A stretch of DNA of 42,748 nt, taken from assembly GCA_013288575.1 (NCBI GenBank), contig JABDBO010000002.1, positions 8,037 to 50,784 on the forward strand, written 5' to 3'. Shown here in pieces: positions 1 through 7,436 of the stretch. Source of the stretch: Alphaproteobacteria bacterium (GTDB taxonomy: Bacteria > Pseudomonadota > Alphaproteobacteria > Rickettsiales > 21-14-0-20-44-7). Position numbers and translations under genes: made by a program. Within the stretch, counting starts at the first letter, position 1. Every line of letters starts with the position of its first letter. The notes beneath the pieces are model-generated. The model worked only from the letters and a program-made list of their open reading frames with translations. It did not search any database and was not told the DNA's origin.

Positions 1-307
1 AAAACAGGTCAGCCAAGAAATTTTAATTTCAAAAGCAATTGATACTGCATTAAAAGCTGCAAAACCAGAAGCTGTTGAAGTGAAAGCTGCAGCTGAAAAA
101 GGTAATTTCGAGAAAAAAGTTGGTGAGAAAACCGGGCCTCGTGCCAATGAAGAAAAAGTTGCCAAAATGGCAGCTGAAGAGGCAATTGCTAAATTGCAGC
201 AATTAGGCGTTAAAGAAAGTGGCTCAAGCATCATAAAGCCAGCGGTTGAAACACAAGTTACGCAGCAACAAGCTACGCAACAGCAGAATCAGCAGAAGCA
301 AAGGTAA
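1..307 (+). CDS. C-terminal part of an unknown Ala/Lys/Gln-rich protein (5' end outside window)
   Basis: The reading frame is open from base 2, so the gene begins upstream of the window. A GTG at 80 could be read as a start, but the open frame before it encodes similar Lys/Ala-rich sequence and there is no reason to start there. About 101 residues are visible: an Ala/Lys/Glu-rich, probably helical stretch, then a Gln-rich tail. I recognise no domain. The stop TAA at 305-307 lies 3 bases before the next ATG, and an AAAGG ribosome site for that gene overlaps the end of this one, so the two are probably co-transcribed. Function unknown. Confidence 0.6.
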   Translation, partial: KQVSQEILISKAIDTALKAAKPEAVEVKAAAEKGNFEKKVGEKTGPRANEEKVAKMAAEEAIAKLQQLGVKESGSSIIKPAVETQVTQQQATQQQNQQKQR

Positions 308-310
308 TTT

Positions 311-928
311 ATGTTTACTCTTAGCGATGATGATAGCCAAAGCACGCAATTAGAGGGCAAAAAGCTTAAAAATCGCGGCGTGAAAACTGATAAATGGTCA
401 ATCGAAAGTGAAGAGCTGGAAATTGATGAAAACACTCCAGGCTTATTAGACGGGCAGGGAATTGATGATGGCCAGGAATATTTCATTGAGCGTGAATTAG
501 GCCAAGAAAATGAGCAGGAACGCGAAGAACGGTTAAAACGCGAATTGCAAGCCGCCCGCCGCCAGCAGCAGGAAATGCAAAAACAACAGCAGCGCGACAT
601 TTCGCGCGAGCCTATGCAGCAATATCAGGCTAATGAACGCGCCATGATGCAATCCAGAAATAAAGGCAAACCAACAACTGAAATTGCTCAGAAAATGAAT
701 CCTAACCAGGAAGAAGTTAGAGAAGCTGTTCAAGAACAGGCTAAAGAGCAGAAAGAATTGAAGAAAACCGATGTTGTTGGCGCAGCGGCAGTTCTTGGCA
801 AAGATAATATCAAAAATCTTGATTTATCTGATGATAAAAAACTCGCCGAACAAGCAAAAGGCTCAATTCCCGCCACGCAAGTGCCGGATATCCGCAGCGG
901 CGGCAAGGATCAAGGGCTGCATATATAA
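311..928 (+). CDS. Hypothetical Gln/Glu-rich coiled-coil protein
   Basis: The 205-residue product has no signal peptide or membrane segment. Residues 1-60 are acidic. Residues about 60-110 are a charged Glu/Arg/Gln-rich stretch likely to form a coiled coil, with runs of Gln. The C-terminus (about 165-205) has mixed composition. The ATG at 311 is preceded by AAAGG at 299-304 and follows the previous stop by 3 bases, which suggests translational coupling. The low-complexity composition resembles the upstream partial gene, so the two may act together. I do not recognise the family. A minus-strand ORF at 289-600 is its antisense shadow. Confidence 0.65.
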   Translation: MFTLSDDDSQSTQLEGKKLKNRGVKTDKWSIESEELEIDENTPGLLDGQGIDDGQEYFIERELGQENEQEREERLKRELQAARRQQQEMQKQQQRDISREPMQQYQANERAMMQSRNKGKPTTEIAQKMNPNQEEVREAVQEQAKEQKELKKTDVVGAAAVLGKDNIKNLDLSDDKKLAEQAKGSIPATQVPDIRSGGKDQGLHI

Positions 929-935
929 TAGCTAA

Positions 936-1661
936 TTAGTGATTGCTATTATTATGAACTAAGATGTCATCATTATGATCATCCGTTTCATTACTTCCGT
1001 TTGAATTGGCTGAATCACCATTATTCTTAGAATTTTGCTGAGCAGCTTTTGCTTTTGCCTGTTCTGCCCAGAATCCGCGGCGCGGATCATCTTTTAAAAT
1101 CACATGGCTCACAACGCGCTGAACATTTTTTGTGCGGCGCGAAACTTCAATTGCAGCCTGCAATTCCTTGTTATTCTGCGCAATACCCATTAAATAAACC
1201 ACGCGGTCAACCGTCTGCACGCTATAGTTTTGTGATTTTATTCCGTCAGTGAACAATAAGCGGGTGCGAATTTGGTTAGTAATCCACGCATCGCTTATAT
1301 AATTACCGAAATTCTCTTCATTGCTGACTTTAATCTCGTTGATAACTTCGCGCACGCCTTCAACCTGCCATGCCAGATCTTCGGCATCTTTACGAGTTGT
1401 TGGGTCTTTCACCTTGCCGCCAAGCATAACGCGGCCTTCGCTAACGCGAGTTGAAACTCCGCCGAAGAGATCTTTATCTTTCGCGATGAATTTTTTATCT
1501 ATCGCCAATGCAATGCCATTATCATCAACTTTTGAGCCGACCGTGCGGTCTTCGGTTGCGGTTTCAACCCCGGTAACGCCTGCAGCGCCAACTGCAGCAA
1601 TGCATCCGCTGAGGGATGTTGTTAATGATAACAATAAAGCGGCTTTGATAAGATTTTTCAT
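936..1661 (-). CDS. dolP: BON-domain outer-membrane lipoprotein, DolP (YraP)-like
   Basis: The product is a lipoprotein with two BON domains (roughly residues 48-110 and 118-185). Residues 1-20 form a lipoprotein signal ending in L-S-G-C, with Cys20 as the lipidation site. BON lipoproteins of the DolP/OsmY type bind anionic phospholipid and support outer-membrane integrity. I chose the ATG at 1661 over the in-frame one at 1679 because it has a GAGGA ribosome site 5 bases upstream and forms an ATGA overlap with the stop of yraN. The C-terminal ~50 residues are Asn/Ser-rich and low in complexity. The order rsmI-yraN-dolP, with lpoA divergent, matches the E. coli yraL-yraM-yraN-yraP neighbourhood, which supports the assignment. 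Confidence 0.85.
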   Translation of the reverse strand: MKNLIKAALLLSLTTSLSGCIAAVGAAGVTGVETATEDRTVGSKVDDNGIALAIDKKFIAKDKDLFGGVSTRVSEGRVMLGGKVKDPTTRKDAEDLAWQVEGVREVINEIKVSNEENFGNYISDAWITNQIRTRLLFTDGIKSQNYSVQTVDRVVYLMGIAQNNKELQAAIEVSRRTKNVQRVVSHVILKDDPRRGFWAEQAKAKAAQQNSKNNGDSANSNGSNETDDHNDDILVHNNSNH

Positions 1662-2029
1662 ATTTCCTCTATTCTCCAACTATCTTCAATATGCTGTAAA
1701 GCCAGATTGTTATCAACAAAAATACAATCAAAGCGCATATTGAACTGCGAAAACTTTTCATTTTCCGCCAGATATTGCAGTGCCGTGTTCATAATTCGCT
1801 TTTTCTGCATTTTAGAAATCGGGTCGTCAAAAATTGCTGCTTTGCGGCGTTTTACCTCGATGAACAATAACAAATCAGCCTTCGCTGCAATCAAATCAAT
1901 CTCGCCAAATTTGGTTTTAAACCGCTTTGCCAAGATTTTTGCGCCACTTGCCACAAGATATTCTTCGCAAGCGGTTTCAGCATCAACGCCGCGCTGATAA
2001 TTAGTTTTTAAATGAGAGTCCGAGCTCAT
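1658..2029 (-). CDS. yraN: YraN family (UPF0102) endonuclease-like protein
   Basis: This 123-residue protein matches the UPF0102/YraN family in length and in its PD-(D/E)XK-type core: a conserved R-G motif near residue 13, then G-E-I-D-L-I-A and F-I-E-V-K-R-R motifs at about residues 42-62. The family resembles Holliday-junction resolvases, but its biological role is not settled. The start lies inside the 3' end of rsmI (29-base overlap) and its TGA overlaps the ATG of the dolP-like gene, so rsmI-yraN-dolP is almost certainly one transcript. Confidence 0.9.
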   Translation of the reverse strand: MSSDSHLKTNYQRGVDAETACEEYLVASGAKILAKRFKTKFGEIDLIAAKADLLLFIEVKRRKAAIFDDPISKMQKKRIMNTALQYLAENEKFSQFNMRFDCIFVDNNLALQHIEDSWRIEEI

Positions 2030-2834
2030 AGATTTTCTTTTTGTTCATGCCGTATTTCTCGCCCAGCAATTCCGATGCGTCTTTCAATTTCATGGTTTTG
2101 AGTAGTTGCAACAATTCTTCTCGAATATCCTCAACATCTTTCTCTTTCAACAAAGGGGGGGAGAGCAAAATCACCACTTCACCCTTAGCTGGATGCGCCT
2201 CAAAATGCTCGCGCACATTCGCAAAACTGCCAAACCGATTTTCTTCATACATCTTAGTAATTTCGCGGCACACCGCCACAGTTCGGCCAACAAAAGCTTT
2301 TTCCATATCACCCAAACAATCCACCAGCCGCCGCGCTGATTCAAAAAATATCAGTGTTGAATTATAATCGGCAAAATTTTTAAACTTCTTAGCATCCGCA
2401 AAGCCGCAAAATGTAAAAACATCGCTCGGCATCCCGCTCATCACAAGTGCTGCTAAAATCGAAGATGCCCCCGGCACCGGATAAACTCGAATTCCATTTT
2501 CCAACGCATCCGCTACCAATTTATACCCCGGATCAGAAACTAACGGCGTGCCAGCGTCTGAAACCAGCGCAACCATCGCCCCGTCATGCAGCATTCGCAT
2601 AATCGCCGGGCGCTTTTCGCCGCCGTTATGATCATTATAAGAATCGGTCTTAGTAGAAACATTGTAGTGGCTCAAGAGTTTGCGCGTCTCGCGTGTATCC
2701 TCACAAAGCACCAAATCTGCCATTTTCAGTGTGTTTATGGCCCGGTAAGTAATATCACCCAAATTGCCAATTGGAGTTGAAACGATGAATAGACCTGGCT
2801 CTTTACTAGATCTGATTAATTCAGTAGAATCCAT
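2001..2834 (-). CDS. rsmI: 16S rRNA (cytidine1402-2'-O)-methyltransferase RsmI
   Basis: The 277-residue product is a tetrapyrrole-methylase-fold SAM-dependent enzyme that 2'-O-methylates C1402 in the ribosomal decoding centre. Family motifs are clear: T-P-I-G-N-L-G-D near residue 20, C-E-D-T-R-E-T-R near 44, V-S-D-A-G-T-P near 90, and P-G-A-S-S near 121. Length is normal. It is the first gene of the minus-strand group rsmI-yraN-dolP and is divergent from the lpoA-like gene, with only 23 bases between the start codons; each promoter may therefore extend into the neighbouring coding region. A run of seven C residues occurs in the coding strand near 2155-2161. Confidence 0.95.
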   Translation of the reverse strand: MDSTELIRSSKEPGLFIVSTPIGNLGDITYRAINTLKMADLVLCEDTRETRKLLSHYNVSTKTDSYNDHNGGEKRPAIMRMLHDGAMVALVSDAGTPLVSDPGYKLVADALENGIRVYPVPGASSILAALVMSGMPSDVFTFCGFADAKKFKNFADYNSTLIFFESARRLVDCLGDMEKAFVGRTVAVCREITKMYEENRFGSFANVREHFEAHPAKGEVVILLSPPLLKEKDVEDIREELLQLLKTMKLKDASELLGEKYGMNKKKIYELGLSFKN

Positions 2835-2857
2835 GAAAATTTACCCGAGAGCCTAAA

Positions 2858-4147
2858 ATGAAACTACACTCATTATATTTTCTTAGCTTTATATTGCTAT
2901 TAATTTCTTCGTGCGCTTATACGGAGCGCCAGTTTCATTCTTCGAATTCATCGCGCACTTCGTCTCAGCAAGGCCAAATCGAAGATGGCGAGCTTTTGAG
3001 CTCAGCTAATAGTCCGGTCGTGCCAGAAGCTGTTCCGCTGCCAACAGTGCCGGGCGTAACGCCACCGTCAGGTGTTCAAACCGCGCCAAATGCAGCTATT
3101 GCGCCGGTTGAAAATATCAATGCGAGATATAAAATTGCGCTTCTAGTTCCGCTTACTGGCAAATCTGCAAGTGTTGGTAAATCACTTTTCGATGCTGCGC
3201 AAATGGCAGTGTTTGAGAGCGGCAATAAAGATTTCCAAATCGTCCCATTTGATACCGGTGATACTGCCGCAACAACCGCTGCCGCGGCTGAAGCTGCAGT
3301 TAACAGCAACGTCAACATCATCCTTGGGCCAGTATTTTCCGATAAAGTCGGCATTGTCGCCTCAAAAGCCAAACGTGCGAATCTCAAAGTTATATCATTC
3401 TCCAACAACAAAGCAGTTGCTGGCGGCAATGTTTACATTATGGGTTTAATGCCTGACCAACAAACTGTTCGCGTCATAAAATTTGCCAGCGAACATGGAA
3501 TCAAAAGTTTTGCCGCAGTTTTGCCTAACAATGTATTTGGCAACCAGGTGGCCGAATTGTTGCAGCGCCAAACCGAATGGGTAGGGGCGGAACTTCGCAA
3601 AATTAGCTTATATTCAGTTGCTCGGCCTGATTTGAATATTTCTGGCAAGGAAGTTGCTGATGCCTATAAAGAAAAATCTGTCGTTCCGACGCGTAAAAGC
3701 GATGCGATTTTAGTACCTGAGGGAGAACCGCGCTTGAGCGAAATCATTAATGGTTTGGGGCGCAACGGCATTGGCCCAAGTGGCGTGCGCATTCTCGGCA
3801 GCGCTTTGTGGGATAATCAATCAACAATCGGCAACAGCCGCTTTAAAGGCGCATGGTATGCCAGCACGCCTTATGAAGATTCTGATTCATTTAACAATCG
3901 CTTCAACCAAAACTTCAGCTATAAGCCAGAAGATATTGCTGCACTCGGTTATGATGCAGTGAGTTTAGCTATCCAGATTGCGCCAAGTGATTTTTCTGAT
4001 TCTGAACTTCACCGCAGCTCAGGTTTCAAAGGTGTGAAAGGTGTTTACAAATTTGATAGCGCCAACGTTAATATGCGCGGTTATGCAATTTACGAAATTG
4101 AAGGTGGCACCGCTCGCGTAATTGATCCGGCACCTGACCATTTCTAG
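2858..4147 (+). CDS. lpoA: Penicillin-binding protein activator, LpoA-like lipoprotein
   Basis: The 429-residue product has a lipoprotein signal with Cys19 (L-I-S-S-C). A Pro/Ala-rich linker of about 70 residues follows. From about residue 90 there is a type I periplasmic-binding-protein fold opening with I-A-L-L-V-P-L-T-G. In E. coli, LpoA is an outer-membrane lipoprotein that activates PBP1A. This protein has only the binding-protein-like domain and lacks the N-terminal TPR-like domain of enterobacterial LpoA, as is common outside gammaproteobacteria. It is divergent from rsmI, and its 3' end overlaps folC by 4 bases tail to tail. The partner PBP is not in the window. Confidence 0.85.
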   Translation: MKLHSLYFLSFILLLISSCAYTERQFHSSNSSRTSSQQGQIEDGELLSSANSPVVPEAVPLPTVPGVTPPSGVQTAPNAAIAPVENINARYKIALLVPLTGKSASVGKSLFDAAQMAVFESGNKDFQIVPFDTGDTAATTAAAAEAAVNSNVNIILGPVFSDKVGIVASKAKRANLKVISFSNNKAVAGGNVYIMGLMPDQQTVRVIKFASEHGIKSFAAVLPNNVFGNQVAELLQRQTEWVGAELRKISLYSVARPDLNISGKEVADAYKEKSVVPTRKSDAILVPEGEPRLSEIINGLGRNGIGPSGVRILGSALWDNQSTIGNSRFKGAWYASTPYEDSDSFNNRFNQNFSYKPEDIAALGYDAVSLAIQIAPSDFSDSELHRSSGFKGVKGVYKFDSANVNMRGYAIYEIEGGTARVIDPAPDHF

Positions 4148-5367
4148 GAATTGTTTTCCAGAATTTTACCAGCCAGATAAAGTGAGCCGCAAATGAAAAT
4201 TGTTGCCGGCTCTTTCTGCGCAATGATTTTATCTAAGGCTTCTTCTGCATCATCGCAAGCTTCAGCTTTAAACCATAGCTTTTTTGCCATTTCGGCTAGG
4301 ATTTCCGGATCATAGCAATTAGTCTCACTCGGAATAGGAATCGTATAAATGCAATTAATGGTTTTCTCAAATTGCTGAAAATAACTCTGTGCATCTTTGG
4401 TTTTCATCATTCCCAAAATTAAATAAACCGGCTTTTTAAGCTTTCCAATTTCTGCGGCCAGCACTCGTGCGCCATCAAGGTTATGTGCGCCATCAAGCCA
4501 TAATTCAAAACCTGTTGGCAACATTTCTGGCAATTTACCGCGCGTGAGTTTCTGCATTCGCGCTGGCCAAATTGCAGTGGTCAGTCCTTCCGCAATCGCT
4601 TTTTCGCTCAAACCAATTTTTCGCGCGGTGGCTATTGCGACTGATGCATTAACTTTCTGATGATCGCCAGCCAGAGCCAATTTTGGTAGCTCTTGATGAG
4701 TTGCAGCAAACATCAGCTCAATATGGTTTTTTCTTGCAACCTCGCTTAAAACTTCGATCACTTCTTTTGCTTGAGGCGCTGAAATACAGGGCACATTCGG
4801 CTTCATAATTCCAGCTTTTTCATAAGCGATTTTTGCCAACGTATCACCTAAAAATTCCATATGGTCAAATGATATTGGCGTTATAACCGTAAGCAATGGT
4901 TTGGCAAGCAGGTTGGTCGCATCAAACTGTCCACCTAAGCCAGTTTCCAACAAGATGTAATCAGCCTTCACGCGCGAAAATGCAATAAATGCAGTAACTG
5001 TTGTCAGCTCAAAAAAAGTGAGGCCAATTTCATGTTTATGTTTTTCATACTCACGCTCAACTTCTCGCAAAATTTCGAGCAAAAACTTATCATCAATTTC
5101 TTTGCCAGAAATATTTATCCGCTCATTAAACCGCACCAAGTGCGGCGATGTGTAACTATGGCATAACTGGCTGTTGGCCTCTATTATCGCTTTTAAGAAA
5201 GCAATCGTTGAGCCCTTGCCATTAGTGCCAGCGAAATGAATTACTGGTGGAATTTTTAAATGCGGGTTACCAATTCTTCCCAAAAATTCAGTTATACGCC
5301 CAAGTGATAAATCAATCTTGCCGCGATGTTTATCAAAGCGGTTTAAAATATCATGAATTTCGCTCAT
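4144..5367 (-). CDS. folC: Bifunctional folylpolyglutamate / dihydrofolate synthase FolC
   Basis: The 407-residue Mur-ligase-type ATP-dependent enzyme adds glutamate to folates and, in most bacteria, also to dihydropteroate. The P-loop G-T-N-G-K-G-S-T lies at residues 47-54, followed by the folate-loop signature Y-T-S-P-H-L near 98. Further Mur-ligase motifs (E-T-G-L-G-G near 142, T-P-I-S-F-D-H near 165, D-G-A-H-N near 290) are present. Length is normal. Its ATG overlaps the TGA of the L,D-transpeptidase gene (ATGA at 5364-5367), so it is the last gene of the apaG-to-folC transcript. accD, a common alphaproteobacterial neighbour, is absent here. Confidence 0.95.
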   Translation of the reverse strand: MSEIHDILNRFDKHRGKIDLSLGRITEFLGRIGNPHLKIPPVIHFAGTNGKGSTIAFLKAIIEANSQLCHSYTSPHLVRFNERINISGKEIDDKFLLEILREVEREYEKHKHEIGLTFFELTTVTAFIAFSRVKADYILLETGLGGQFDATNLLAKPLLTVITPISFDHMEFLGDTLAKIAYEKAGIMKPNVPCISAPQAKEVIEVLSEVARKNHIELMFAATHQELPKLALAGDHQKVNASVAIATARKIGLSEKAIAEGLTTAIWPARMQKLTRGKLPEMLPTGFELWLDGAHNLDGARVLAAEIGKLKKPVYLILGMMKTKDAQSYFQQFEKTINCIYTIPIPSETNCYDPEILAEMAKKLWFKAEACDDAEEALDKIIAQKEPATIFICGSLYLAGKILENNS

Positions 5368-5855
5368 GGCTTGATATCAATTTTTGTTGTCGCATCAACT
5401 CCCTGTAAAACTTCTAACAAATCTACCAGTTTTAACGCAATACATCCTTCAGTGCCCTGATAATTTTCGCGCGCCACATGCATGAAAATCGCGCTACCTT
5501 TGCCGGAAATTACCGGGTCATCATTATATCCCAGCGGAATTATAACATCATAAACATCATCATCACGCCACAAATTCTCATGCCGAGCCGGGTAGGAGAG
5601 TTGCACGGGGAGATTATACTTCACATCGTCCGGCGCATCGCACCAACCATCATTTTTGCTAATAACTTCGACTGCCAGCCCAGTTTTTGGCTTGGCAATT
5701 TTATCAGCGCGATACAGAACTTTCCGTAAACTAAATTCGCCAATTGGGCTGCAATTATCACCTTCAATTTTATCAACTGCGAAGCCATTTTTACCTACCG
5801 CGCATTTATAGGTTTTGCCATTAAATTCAAGTTTATTCCCGCGCACAATTATCAT
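5364..5855 (-). CDS. YkuD-fold L,D-transpeptidase family protein (no visible signal peptide)
   Basis: The 163-residue product carries the YkuD-type active-site arrangement: S-P-I-G-E-F at 36-41, His126, and Cys138 within T-E-G-C-I-A-L (135-141), where many family members have S-H-G-C-I-R-L. Such enzymes make 3-3 crosslinks in peptidoglycan or attach proteins to it. Unlike most, it has no recognisable signal peptide or membrane anchor, so either it is exported by another route or it acts in the cytoplasm on precursors. It is coupled by ATGA to folC and sits 1 base after the preceding basic-protein gene. Family is well supported, substrate is not. Confidence 0.8.
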   Translation of the reverse strand: MIIVRGNKLEFNGKTYKCAVGKNGFAVDKIEGDNCSPIGEFSLRKVLYRADKIAKPKTGLAVEVISKNDGWCDAPDDVKYNLPVQLSYPARHENLWRDDDVYDVIIPLGYNDDPVISGKGSAIFMHVARENYQGTEGCIALKLVDLLEVLQGVDATTKIDIKP

Positions 5856-5856
5856 A

Positions 5857-6228
5857 TCAGGTGCGGCTCCTCGAAACCATTTTGTTGCGTGCCGCTTGCA
5901 ATTTTGCCAAATGCGTATTCCGGCTTTTCGCCACGCTTTTCTGGCGCTTCTTTAGTTTCTCAATTGCCTTACCGCCAGCCTGGATTGTTTTTTCAATCCC
6001 AATCGAAACCCGCAAACCCAAGTCATCATCTTCCATTTTGGCAACAGAAGTAAACCCGCCTTTGGAAAGATGTTTTTCGGCATCTTTACGGTTTTTCATA
6101 TGTTTCTTGCGCGCTTCCACAATAATATGCGTGCGGCGTAAATCTTCCAATCTCTGCTTTTTTTTCAGCTTTTTCTTTCGGCGCTTTTTCGCCTTTGCTT
6201 TGCCGCTATCATTATTGAAGAAAAACAT
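5857..6228 (-). CDS. Hypothetical highly basic protein
   Basis: The 123-residue product is very rich in Lys and Arg. The first ~30 residues have near-continuous Lys/Arg clusters, and the rest looks helical. There is no signal peptide, and I recognise no family. The composition would suit binding to nucleic acid or the ribosome, but that is inference only. It ends 1 base before the L,D-transpeptidase start and begins 11 bases after the 33-aa ORF, so it fits the apaG-folC transcript. A plus-strand ORF covers almost the same bases (5861-6235); I prefer the minus strand because of the operon spacing. Confidence 0.6.
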   Translation of the reverse strand: MFFFNNDSGKAKAKKRRKKKLKKKQRLEDLRRTHIIVEARKKHMKNRKDAEKHLSKGGFTSVAKMEDDDLGLRVSIGIEKTIQAGGKAIEKLKKRQKSVAKSRNTHLAKLQAARNKMVSRSRT

Positions 6229-6239
6229 TTGCTAAAAAC

Positions 6240-6341
6240 TTACTTCTTTTTTGGGGTTTTGCGGCGCTGTAGGTTTTTCTTAAGCATCTCGGCGAGCTTG
6301 TCTTTTTTTAGCTGCTGCGGCGTTGGCTTTTGTTTTTCCAT
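6240..6341 (-). CDS. Small basic protein, 33 aa, downstream of apaG
   Basis: The ATG at 6339-6341 lies 4 bases after the apaG stop (TAG, 6346-6348) and the frame closes with TAA at 6240-6242. The product is Lys/Gln/Arg-rich, with a helical middle (K-L-A-E-M-L-K-K-N-L) followed by Q-R-R-K. Short basic proteins with an N-L-x-R-R-K motif are, as far as I recall, common in alphaproteobacteria, so I think this is real. No strong Shine-Dalgarno site is visible, and translational coupling to apaG is the likely route of initiation. Function unknown. Confidence 0.55.
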   Translation of the reverse strand: MEKQKPTPQQLKKDKLAEMLKKNLQRRKTPKKK

Positions 6342-6345
6342 AGTG

Positions 6346-6738
6346 CTAATGCAAAATTACATTTGAGCTTGGCATATCGAGCGAAAACGCTGGGATATCA
6401 ACTTCTACCGGCTGGCCGTTCAAATATTGCATATAATATTTGCCTTCCATAATGCCAGAATCGGTTTTTAAATGAGTGCCGCTTGTGTATTCGTAAAATT
6501 CGCCCGGGCGAATCACCGGTTGTTCGCCAACCACGCCTGGGCCACGCACTTCCTGCACATTGCCATTAGCATCGGTAATTTTCCAATAACGGCTAATTAG
6601 CTGGATAATTTCAGTACCCATATTCTCAATTACAATGTGGTAGGCCCAAACATATTGTTGGCTATGCGGGGCAGATTGCTCCTCGATATAAATCGGGGTG
6701 GCGGTAATTTTTATATTATTAGTTTCCTTTGAATACAT
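6346..6738 (-). CDS. apaG: ApaG domain protein (Co2+/Mg2+ efflux-associated)
   Basis: The 130-residue product is a full-length ApaG: an immunoglobulin-like beta fold with the family signature G-P-G-V-V-G-E-Q-P at about 65-73, followed by P-G-E-F-Y-E-Y-T-S-G. ApaG is associated with cobalt/magnesium resistance in enterics, and its molecular role is uncertain. It is the first gene of the minus-strand run ending in folC. Upstream (6739-6929) is a 191-base gap whose distal half holds a GC-rich hairpin element. Confidence 0.93.
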   Translation of the reverse strand: MYSKETNNIKITATPIYIEEQSAPHSQQYVWAYHIVIENMGTEIIQLISRYWKITDANGNVQEVRGPGVVGEQPVIRPGEFYEYTSGTHLKTDSGIMEGKYYMQYLNGQPVEVDIPAFSLDMPSSNVILH

Positions 6739-6850
6739 GCAATCCTACGCTTCTTGGCGCGGAAGAATATTATTTTTTGCCTTAATTAGCAATCTGAATC
6801 CAATAAAATAATGCATGCATCTTGTAAGGATAACATCTCAAGCTTTAAGA

Positions 6851-6921
6851 ACCAGGAGCCGTCAGCCCGCCGCGCACGGCTGTGTCTTTCAACACGAGCG
6901 CCCGAGCGCTCGTTGAAAGAC
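6851..6921. repeat. GC-rich double-hairpin element A behind pagL
   Basis: Two inverted repeats lie in a GC-rich island within AT-rich spacer. GCCGT (6858-6862) pairs with ACGGC (6876-6880). GTCTTTCAA (6884-6892) plus CGAGCGC pairs with GCGCTCG plus TTGAAAGAC (ending 6921), giving a 16-bp stem with a 2-base bulge and a 4-base loop. No T-run follows on either strand, so it is not a textbook intrinsic terminator. It starts 9 bases past the pagL stop. It shares CGGCTCCTG (read on the minus strand) with the element at 23270 and TTATAATTGT next to the stop codon with the element at 28612. Confidence 0.6.
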
Positions 6922-6929
6922 AATTATAA

Positions 6930-7436
6930 CTAATAGGCGAAGTTATAGGTCAGCATCAAATCTTCTTTGCCAGGGTTGTGGCTATAGATTCCGGCATTTG
7001 ACATGTGAGTTAGAGCCAAGCCAACTTGTGATTTTGCATCCAAGCGATAATCAACTTCGATAGAATCATGGAATTCAAACCAACCGCCTAAGTCTTTGCT
7101 GTCTCCTTGGTGGTAAGCGCCAAAACCAAGATTTGGCACGAGTGACCAACGGTCATAGAAATTCCAATCATAAAGTAATCCGACAAAAGCATAAGCTGCG
7201 CCACGAGTATCAGCGTCAATACCTATAATTGGCGAAATATGGCTAATACCAAAAGTTGAGGTTTTATCAAATTCCTTACCACGCCATTCAGCGCGCCCGC
7301 CAACTGAAGAAGGGTTCTCATCAGAGCTGCGGATAACATCGGCACCTAAGCCAAATTGAAGGTAATTCTGGTCATAAGCATTTGCCTGTGATGAAATTGC
7401 GAGAACAGCGGCAGCGGCCAAGAGAAACTTTTTCAT
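6930..7436 (-). CDS. pagL: Lipid A 3-O-deacylase, PagL family
   Basis: The 168-residue outer-membrane beta-barrel enzyme removes the 3-O-linked acyl chain from lipid A. Residues 1-20 are a Sec signal peptide ending A-N-A. His144 and Ser146 in H-M-S-N-A-G, plus Glu158, keep the exact spacing of the Pseudomonas PagL triad (H126, S128, E140). The C-terminus ends in an aromatic residue, as barrels do. Its ATG overlaps the TAA of phaR (TAATG, 7434-7438), so the two are translationally coupled, an unexpected pairing of a PHA regulator with an LPS-modifying enzyme. A GC-rich hairpin element follows the stop. Confidence 0.88.
   Translation of the reverse strand: MKKFLLAAAAVLAISSQANAYDQNYLQFGLGADVIRSSDENPSSVGGRAEWRGKEFDKTSTFGISHISPIIGIDADTRGAAYAFVGLLYDWNFYDRWSLVPNLGFGAYHQGDSKDLGGWFEFHDSIEVDYRLDAKSQVGLALTHMSNAGIYSHNPGKEDLMLTYNFAY

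Noticed and set aside
1321..1743. 140-codon plus-strand open frame
   Set aside because: Antisense to the BON lipoprotein and yraN, both well supported.
2155..2161. Run of seven G (seven C in rsmI coding strand)
   Set aside because: Could be a phase-variation tract, but seven bases is short and rsmI is a housekeeping gene with an intact frame.
5861..6235. 124-codon plus-strand open frame
   Set aside because: The minus-strand frame fits the apaG-folC operon spacing; the plus frame has no context or good ribosome site.
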